64,000 nt of DNA from Companilactobacillus halodurans. GTDB lineage: Bacteria > Bacillota > Bacilli > Lactobacillales > Lactobacillaceae. The translations under genes were made by a program, and so were the position numbers. The notes beneath the pieces are model-generated. The model saw only the letters and a list, made by a program, of their open reading frames with translations. It made no database searches and was not told the origin of the DNA. Positions 59,191-64,000 of the stretch are shown here, piece by piece; position 1 is the first letter of the stretch, and each line of letters starts with the position of its first letter. The stretch is from NCBI RefSeq assembly GCF_009600985.1, contig NZ_VDFP01000006.1, positions 47,320 to 111,319 on the forward strand. Direction: 5' to 3'.

Positions 59191-60567
59191 ATGATGTCAC
59201 TTTCTGACTTATTCAAAACACAGCAGTACAAAGAAACTATAGAAACACTTAAAAATGAAAACGCCGAACTCACAAATAGGAACAATGAACTTACTCAACA
59301 GGCCAATTTAAAATTAACTGCTAGTCAAATGAAACCGGCTGAATTAAATGAACTAATTAAAAAGAAACAAGATGAATTAAGCTCAAAAAAATCTGAACTT
59401 AGTAACATAGTGAAAACGCATGAAAGCACATTGTCTAAATTAACCACCGAAGAGTCCAATTTACGTAATGAAATTTCGAATTTAACTTCACAAATATCAT
59501 CACTGAAAAAGGAATTGGATGACACTGAAGATAAATTGAACATGCAGTCATACGGACTCTATAAACCACGGTATGATTTTGCAAATTCTCTTGGATATAA
59601 GGCTCGTCTTGATGAGGTCCGTCAAACACAAAAAAGAATGATTCGTAGCTTTGAAGCATACTCTATTTTCACCCCAATGACCTTAAACAACTCAGAAGCA
59701 AAAGGCCGCTCAATGCAAAAGAAAAACGGAAAACAACTGATTAGAGCCTTTAATGGTGAATGCGAAGCTGCAATCAACAAAATAACTTATTCTAATATAG
59801 ATCGTATAGAGAAACGTATACATAAATCCTACGACCAATTGAATAAACTAAATGATCCGAATGGAATTTCTATTGCGCCTGAATACTTGGACAGCAAGAT
59901 AGATGAACTACATCTAGCATATGAATACTCTGAAAAGAAACAAGAGGAAAAAGACGAATTACGTGAACAGCGTGAACGTGAACGAGAAGATAAAAAAGCA
60001 CAAAAGCAAATCCAAGACGCTCAAAAGAAATTAAATAAAGAACTTGATCATTATAAAAAAGCACTCGTAGAACTTACTGCTAAATTATCGACTTTAGAGG
60101 GAAAAGAACGTGACGACGTTCAGCAAAGCATTGATGAACTAAATCAAAATATCTCTAAAGGTGAAGCAGAGAAAAACGATTTGGATTATCGACAAGAAAA
60201 TGCCACGGCTGGTTATGTCTATATAATTTCAAATATCGGCTCTTTTGGACCAGATGTAGTAAAAATTGGCGTTACAAGGAGACTTGATCCTCAAGAACGG
60301 ATTGATGAATTAGGATCCGCATCTGTTCCATTCAAATTTGATGTTCATGCATTTATATTCTCATATGATGCATATTCACTAGAAGCCGAATTACACCAAC
60401 GTTTTAATGATAAACGTATCAACAAAGTTAATAATAGAAAAGAATATTTTCACGTATCAATTGATGAAATTGAAAAAGTCTTAGAAGAATATAAGGATTT
60501 GACGGTTGACTTTCATGAGATTCCAGAAGCAGTTGAATATAATCAATCATTGGCTTTGGAATATTAG
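59191..60567 (+). CDS. DUF4041 / T5orf172 (GIY-YIG-like) protein, prophage cargo
   Basis: 458 residues. N-terminal coiled coil (residues 10-120), a DUF4041-like middle (ANSLGYKARLDEVRQTQKRM; IRAFNGECEAAINKI), a second coiled coil (240-330), then a T5orf172 domain, a GIY-YIG nuclease relative: AGYVYIISNIGSFGPDVVKI, GVTRRLDPQERIDELGSASV, FKFDVHAFIFSYDAYSLEAE, HQRFNDKRINKVNNRKEYFHV. Genes of this type are frequent prophage cargo. A defence or exclusion role is plausible but unproven. It has its own leader after a terminator. Confidence 0.85.
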   Translation: MMSLSDLFKTQQYKETIETLKNENAELTNRNNELTQQANLKLTASQMKPAELNELIKKKQDELSSKKSELSNIVKTHESTLSKLTTEESNLRNEISNLTSQISSLKKELDDTEDKLNMQSYGLYKPRYDFANSLGYKARLDEVRQTQKRMIRSFEAYSIFTPMTLNNSEAKGRSMQKKNGKQLIRAFNGECEAAINKITYSNIDRIEKRIHKSYDQLNKLNDPNGISIAPEYLDSKIDELHLAYEYSEKKQEEKDELREQREREREDKKAQKQIQDAQKKLNKELDHYKKALVELTAKLSTLEGKERDDVQQSIDELNQNISKGEAEKNDLDYRQENATAGYVYIISNIGSFGPDVVKIGVTRRLDPQERIDELGSASVPFKFDVHAFIFSYDAYSLEAELHQRFNDKRINKVNNRKEYFHVSIDEIEKVLEEYKDLTVDFHEIPEAVEYNQSLALEY

Positions 60568-60652
60568 GGTTTATATTTTATTAATTTATATAACACAAAA
60601 ATAATTAACAGTAACTCTGGAATCTATTATTCACGATATGGGGGATATCGAA

Positions 60653-61234
60653 ATGAAACGTATTATTACTTCTGCTCTACTAATTGTTACTACTCTTTCA
60701 CTAGTAGCATGTTCAAATAACAAGTCATCCAGTTCTTCTGCTGACAAAAATGATAAAACAACAGCGGTGGCTAAAAAGAAAACCACAAAAAAGAAGACCC
60801 TTTCTAAAAAGAAAAAGTCTTCTAATAAGTCTAATCAAAAGAATACTGATAACGGCAATCAACAAGAATCAAATCAAACTGATTCACAACAAACTAATAA
60901 TGGCCAACAGGCTCAAAATCAGACTTCTCAGCAATCTCAACAAGCATCAGGTACAAATACCAACAATCAGTAAAGCCAGCAACAACCTGCTCAAAGTAAT
61001 CAGAATACACAACAACAAGCAAGTAACGGTATCTCATATGATGAGAATACTTTAACAGGATTTGTTAACAAATATGGTGAGTCCCCTGCTGCTTATAAAG
61101 CTGACCACGGCATGTCTACTTTACAAGCATTGCAAAGTACACCAGAGAATATGAAAACATTTGGCGAACAACAGCTTCAAACAGGAATGGAACAAGGCTA
61201 TATTGATGAGAATGGTAACTATACTGGACAATGA
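60653..61234 (+). pseudogene. Lipoprotein gene interrupted by one in-frame TAA
   Basis: Starts MKRIITSALLIVTTLSLVAC, a lipobox signal peptide (LVAC), then Lys-rich and Gln/Asn/Ser-rich low complexity. A TAA at 60971-60973 interrupts the frame, which continues open and in frame for 86 codons (SYDENTLTGFVNKYGESPAA, STPENMKTFGEQQLQTG) to TGA at 61234. One CAA-to-TAA change would explain it. GGGGG lies eight bases before the ATG. The first part alone would be a 106-residue unstructured lipoprotein. Confidence 0.75.
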
Positions 61235-61335
61235 TTCTTTTATACAAAAATTATGTTGATGCGAATATTTTGCAAATATTTGGATTTAGATAAAATTGAA
61301 ATTTATAAAAAGTACGTTTTTTAGGAGGAATTTAC

Positions 61336-61827
61336 ATGAAAAACCCTTTCGATAAATATACTGTCAATTATGACGCCTGCATTACAAAATTTGAAATCAA
61401 ACTATTAGAAGGAGAAATATATACTTCTGACAATGATAATTCAAAAATAAAAATCAATTTAAAAGTAGATACTTATATACCCATGGGAACAAATATAATA
61501 CAGTCCCTAGATTTTAATTTATACGCTATGAATAACAGATCGGATACACCCAGCCCTGACGGCTTTGAACGTATAAAACCAGCAGCCGGAATAAAGGCTA
61601 ATGTTAATGAGTTAATTAATTCCGATAATCCAAAATTGCAATCAAACAACGGGGTTTTTCAGTTAGATTATACCTTTGAACTTAAATCACCTTTCATTGG
61701 TACTAATTTTAATTTATTAGGGGTGAATATTGTTATAAATAGAGAATCATTAAAGGATGGAGAAATGAGCAGAGAAAATCTCTTTAGTACGGTCATACCT
61801 GCTTATTATCTTCAACAGGGCAAATAG
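61336..61827 (+). CDS. Hypothetical prophage cargo protein
   Basis: 163 residues, soluble and beta-rich (KINLKVDTYIPMGTNIIQS; QLDYTFELKSPFIGTNFNLL). Not recognised. AGGAGG lies seven bases before the ATG. Its stop touches the start of the next gene, so the two probably work together. Confidence 0.65.
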   Translation: MKNPFDKYTVNYDACITKFEIKLLEGEIYTSDNDNSKIKINLKVDTYIPMGTNIIQSLDFNLYAMNNRSDTPSPDGFERIKPAAGIKANVNELINSDNPKLQSNNGVFQLDYTFELKSPFIGTNFNLLGVNIVINRESLKDGEMSRENLFSTVIPAYYLQQGK

Positions 61828-62166
61828 ATGGATAATAAAGTAATACCTATTAATAATGAAAAAATTAAACGCGTTCCACTTGAAGATATAAATTTCTTCG
61901 ATAGTGATACAATTGGTAAGAGTAGTTCAGATCACTATAATAATGATGGAGGTGGATCTGATATGGATAAATACGCTACCAAAGAGGAACTTAAACACAC
62001 CCAAGAATTATTATCCGAAAAAATTGATCATCGATCAGATGTCATCGAAGAAAAAATAACTAGTATGAAGTCTCAAATTGAATCAAGCAATAAGATATTA
62101 TATTGGATTCTAGGAATTTTTGGAGCGGTTTTCACTAGTCTACTAGTCGCATTACTAACAAAATAA
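61828..62166 (+). CDS. Coiled-coil protein with C-terminal membrane anchor
   Basis: 112 residues: an acidic Ser/Asp/Gly N-terminal half, a helical segment (ATKEELKHTQELLSEKIDHR; IEEKITSMKSQIE), and a C-terminal helix (ILYWILGIFGAVFTSLLVALL). It resembles XhlA-like or tail-anchored phage proteins, but lies in the lysogeny block, not with the lysis genes. Starts at the base after the upstream stop. Confidence 0.7.
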   Translation: MDNKVIPINNEKIKRVPLEDINFFDSDTIGKSSSDHYNNDGGGSDMDKYATKEELKHTQELLSEKIDHRSDVIEEKITSMKSQIESSNKILYWILGIFGAVFTSLLVALLTK

Positions 62167-62190
62167 AGCCTTAATTGGCTTTTTATTTTT
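62164..62190 (+). terminator. Terminator of the 61336-62166 pair
   Basis: AAAGCC-TTAATT-GGCTTT stem followed by TTATTTTT, overlapping the stop codon. Confidence 0.75.
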
Positions 62191-62288
62191 AACGTCAAAA
62201 GAACATACGTGCCCCTAAATTTCAAAATATCTCCTGTTTTCTCGAAAATTAATTATTTAAGTGTACCAATTACATACATATAAAATTA

Positions 62289-62313
62289 AAAAAACGTGAT
62301 TTCTTACGTTTTT
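62289..62313 (+). terminator. Hairpin in front of the integrase gene
   Basis: AAAAACGT-GATTTCTT-ACGTTTTT stem-loop with a T-run, about 18 bases before the integrase ATG. It could insulate int from upstream transcription. Confidence 0.55.
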
Positions 62314-62330
62314 ATGAAAGGTTGCATTTT

Positions 62331-63509
62331 ATGCCTAGAAAACGAGTTTCAAAAACAATAAAACCCTATGTTCTAAAGAATGGCCAAACTAGATATAAAT
62401 TTGCTATAAGGGTCGACGACAAGCACACAACTACCAAACGTGGTTTCTATACACCTAATGAAGCAGAGATTGCCTACATCAATCTGAGGGAGGAAATACT
62501 TAATAATGACTTTGACCGCCATGGTGGCCATATTAAATTCCAAGAGATATATGAAGCTTGGCTTAGTAGTTACATGAATACAGTTAAGCCAACAACTTTT
62601 TATAAAACTAAAAAAGTATTTGAACTTCATATAATCCCCTTTTTCGGCGAAAAGTATATTAAAGATATTGATGTGAATGACTGTCAAAGAGCCCTGGATA
62701 ATTGGGTAGCCAATCTGATTCATTACAAAATTGTATGCAACTATACTAATAGCGTGTTTAAAGAAGCTATTAGACGTGATTACATATCAAGAAATCCAAT
62801 GGATCGTTTATCTATTCCAAAGCGTAGCAACAGAATGGATGAGGTTGAAAAGAAAAGAAATCGAAAAAATTTCTATACTATTGAAGAACAAGAACGATTT
62901 TTAAAAATGGCTAGAAAATCCGACTATGAAAAATATGCTTTCTTTAGACTCATAGCATTTACTGGTTTAAGACGTGAGGAAATCCTTCCTTTAAAGTGGA
63001 AAGACCTCAATGGTAATAAGATTATGATCAATAAAGCCCTGGTATTCATCGATAATCAAGGCTACAGCATTCAATCTACTAAGAATGAAGATATCAGGAA
63101 CCTGATACTTGATTCTGAAACAGTATCAGTCCTAGAAAATTGGAAAAAGCTGCAACAAAAAAAGGTCTTCCTGAAGGACCAGGAAAACCAATATATTTTT
63201 TACAGCACTACGACTGATGATCACTATTCCATCAATACACCACGAAGATGGCAAAAAGTAATAAATAATGCAATCGATTTAAATCACAACGTAACACTTC
63301 ACGGATTCAGACATACACATGGAACATTGCTACTTGATAACAATCCTAATCTAACTGTTAAGGATTTGCAAAAGCGATTAGGACATAAGGACTTATCGAC
63401 AACAATGAATATCTACCTTCATGCTACTGATAAATCTGATAATAAAATTTTAGATGCTTTAAATAATTTAGATAAGAAATCCAAAAAAAGTAATGATGAT
63501 GATAAATAA
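62331..63509 (+). CDS. int: Tyrosine-family phage integrase
   Basis: 392 residues. N-terminal arm-binding domain (KNGQTRYKFAIRVDDKHTTT), SAM-like core-binding part (residues 65-150), and the catalytic domain: TGLRREEILPLKW (Arg), HGFRHTHGTLLL (His-x-x-Arg), LGHKDLSTTMNIYLH (His and Tyr nucleophile). It recombines attP with the tRNA-Ser end. ATG at 62331 has AAAGG nine bases upstream; the TTG at 62322 lies inside that spacing. It lies 180 bp from the right attachment core. Confidence 0.96.
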   Translation: MPRKRVSKTIKPYVLKNGQTRYKFAIRVDDKHTTTKRGFYTPNEAEIAYINLREEILNNDFDRHGGHIKFQEIYEAWLSSYMNTVKPTTFYKTKKVFELHIIPFFGEKYIKDIDVNDCQRALDNWVANLIHYKIVCNYTNSVFKEAIRRDYISRNPMDRLSIPKRSNRMDEVEKKRNRKNFYTIEEQERFLKMARKSDYEKYAFFRLIAFTGLRREEILPLKWKDLNGNKIMINKALVFIDNQGYSIQSTKNEDIRNLILDSETVSVLENWKKLQQKKVFLKDQENQYIFYSTTTDDHYSINTPRRWQKVINNAIDLNHNVTLHGFRHTHGTLLLDNNPNLTVKDLQKRLGHKDLSTTMNIYLHATDKSDNKILDALNNLDKKSKKSNDDDK

Positions 63510-63524
63510 TGCTGTTTAATTCCG

Positions 63525-63547
63525 TGACAACATCGTGACAACAAAAG
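63525..63547. repeat. Integrase arm-type direct repeats, right end
   Basis: TGACAACA at 63525-63532 and 63536-63543, the second followed by AAAG, in the same orientation as the doublet at 22505-22524. On the circular phage the two doublets flank the attachment core. Confidence 0.6.
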
Positions 63548-63603
63548 ACTTCATTTAGGTGCATTTTAGTTCATACAGTTGCACAAGATAAAAATGAATA
63601 TAC

Positions 63604-63645
63604 AAAAAAAGAGCCGCTATATCATTGATATAACAGCTCTTTTTC
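63604..63645 (-). terminator. Phage-borne terminator behind tRNA-Ser
   Basis: Minus-strand AAAAAGAGC...GCTCTTTTTTT stem with inner ATATC/GATAT. It shares 18 central bases with the displaced host hairpin at 22351-22388, but the outer stem differs with compensating bases. It replaces the host terminator for the rRNA/tRNA transcript. Confidence 0.75.
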
Positions 63646-63686
63646 ATTTACGTGCATCACTCTGCACAACGTTGCCTGACCTCTAA

Positions 63687-63699
63687 CGGAGAGTAAGGG
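63687..63699. other. Prophage attachment core, right junction
   Basis: CGGAGAGTAAGGG inside the tRNA-Ser 3' end, identical to 22431-22443. The tRNA stays intact because the phage supplies the same bases. Confidence 0.85.
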
Positions 63700-63777
63700 G
63701 TTCGAACCCTTGATACAGGTCAATACCCGTATACATGATTTCCAATCATGCTCCTTCAACCACTCGGACAACTCTCC
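63687..63777 (-). tRNA. tRNA-Ser (anticodon GGA), prophage integration site
   Basis: 91-nt class II tRNA on the minus strand. Acceptor GGAGAGT pairs with ACTCTCC, anticodon loop TTGGAAA giving GGA, long variable arm (TACGGGTATTGACCTGTA), T-loop TTCGAAC. No encoded CCA. Last gene of the rRNA operon. Confidence 0.96.
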
Positions 63778-63791
63778 AAGGTAAAAAAAAA

Positions 63792-63864
63792 CTCCGGATG
63801 TCAGACTCGAACTGACGACACCCTGATTAACAGTCAGATGCTCTACCAACTGAGCTAATCCGGA
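63792..63864 (-). tRNA. tRNA-Asn (anticodon GUU)
   Basis: 73-nt cloverleaf on the minus strand. Acceptor TCCGGAT pairs with ATCCGGA, anticodon stem TCTGA/TCAGG, loop CTGTTAA giving GTT. Lies between 5S rRNA and tRNA-Ser. Confidence 0.96.
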
Positions 63865-63873
63865 ATAATAACA

Positions 63874-63990
63874 GCGTGGCAGCTCCCTATCCTCGCGGGT
63901 AGTTTCCCACCAACTACTTTCGGCGCGGAGAAGCTTAACTTCTGTGTTCGGCATGGGAACAGGTGTATCCTTCTCACTATCGCCACCACA
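63874..63990 (-). rRNA. rrf: 5S ribosomal RNA
   Basis: About 117 nt on the minus strand: TGTGGTGGCGATAGTGAGAA at the 5' end, the conserved TTCCCATGCCGAACACAGAA block, GTTAAGCTTCTCCGCGCC, and closing GGAGCTGCCACGC. Full length. The 16S and 23S genes would lie to the right, outside the window. Confidence 0.96.
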
Positions 63991-64000
63991 CTATTTTCGC

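Larger units (their letters stand above)
22431..63699. mobile_element. Complete-looking siphovirus prophage, about 41.3 kb
   Basis: Bounded by a 13-bp direct repeat at the tRNA-Ser 3' end, with the integrase gene next to the right junction. Module order reads integrase, cargo, CI/ImmA, divergent Cro, early and replication genes, late regulator, packaging, head, tail, lysis. Packaging, head, tail and lysis functions all have intact frames, and I saw no insertion sequence. One cargo lipoprotein gene carries an in-frame stop. Whether the phage is inducible cannot be told from sequence. Confidence 0.93.

Noticed and set aside
63622..63954. 110-codon minus-strand frame over tRNA-Ser, tRNA-Asn and 5S rRNA
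   Set aside because: The same kind of artefact; the RNA genes explain the whole interval.

Overview
The window is a low-GC Gram-positive chromosome segment from the Lactobacillaceae, probably a Companilactobacillus-like lactobacillus. I infer this from gene families, an SMK-box riboswitch in front of metK, an L-box in front of the lysine genes, tRNAs without encoded CCA, and a lactobacillus-type siphophage. I did not identify the species. The layout is about 22 kb of chromosome, then a prophage of about 41.3 kb (22431-63699), then the 3' end of an rRNA operon (tRNA-Ser, tRNA-Asn and 5S rRNA, all on the minus strand).

Chromosomal part (1-22430). It opens with a PAP2 phosphatase cut by the window edge, a 14-TM drug exporter, metK under an SMK (SAM-III) riboswitch, an unknown membrane protein, tRNA-Val and tRNA-Glu, a 3-methyladenine DNA glycosylase, and a P1B metal ATPase with an SPC motif. 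Next come the class III ribonucleotide reductase pair nrdD-nrdG and an MFS-like membrane protein. A complete acetylase-type diaminopimelate/lysine pathway follows. Its minus-strand operon (lysA, dapH, N-acetyl-DAP deacetylase, dapA, dapB, aminotransferase, asd) sits behind an L-box lysine riboswitch and terminator. The divergent pair lysC-dapF has its own promoter and no riboswitch.

Prophage (22431-63699). It is integrated at the 3' end of tRNA-Ser(GGA). A 13-bp core (CGGAGAGTAAGGG) is present at both ends, direct repeats of TGACAACA lie just inside each end, and a look-alike terminator hairpin sits at both junctions. On the minus strand, reading from right to left, the lytic genes are: a Cro-like repressor with operators, small early genes, RecT and a PD-(D/E)XK partner, a DnaD-like initiator containing a 24-bp repeat array, RusA, an antirepressor, SSB, and many tiny ORFs. 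After these come an ArpU-type late regulator, a noncoding unit with two tRNA-like structures, the terminases, portal, MuF-like protein, scaffold, decoration protein, gpE-type capsid, connectors, tail tube, gpG/gpT, tape measure, Dit, Tal, baseplate and receptor-binding proteins, an XkdX-like protein, holin genes and a GH25 endolysin. The plus-strand lysogeny block holds the CI-like repressor, an ImmA-type protease and several cargo genes: membrane proteins, a DUF4041/T5orf172 protein, a lipoprotein broken by one in-frame stop, and a coiled-coil membrane protein. The tyrosine integrase ends this block.

The most unusual observations are four. First, a self-contained RNA unit between the late regulator and the terminase carries two tRNA-like folds without a normal anticodon arm. 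Second, three head/tail proteins share a C-terminal peptide, and the capsid reaches it only by a -1 frameshift at its stop codon. Third, three baseplate proteins share a different C-terminal peptide. Fourth, the phage attachment region copies both the tRNA end and the host terminator. Coordinates were counted by hand and family names come from reading the sequence; no searches were run.
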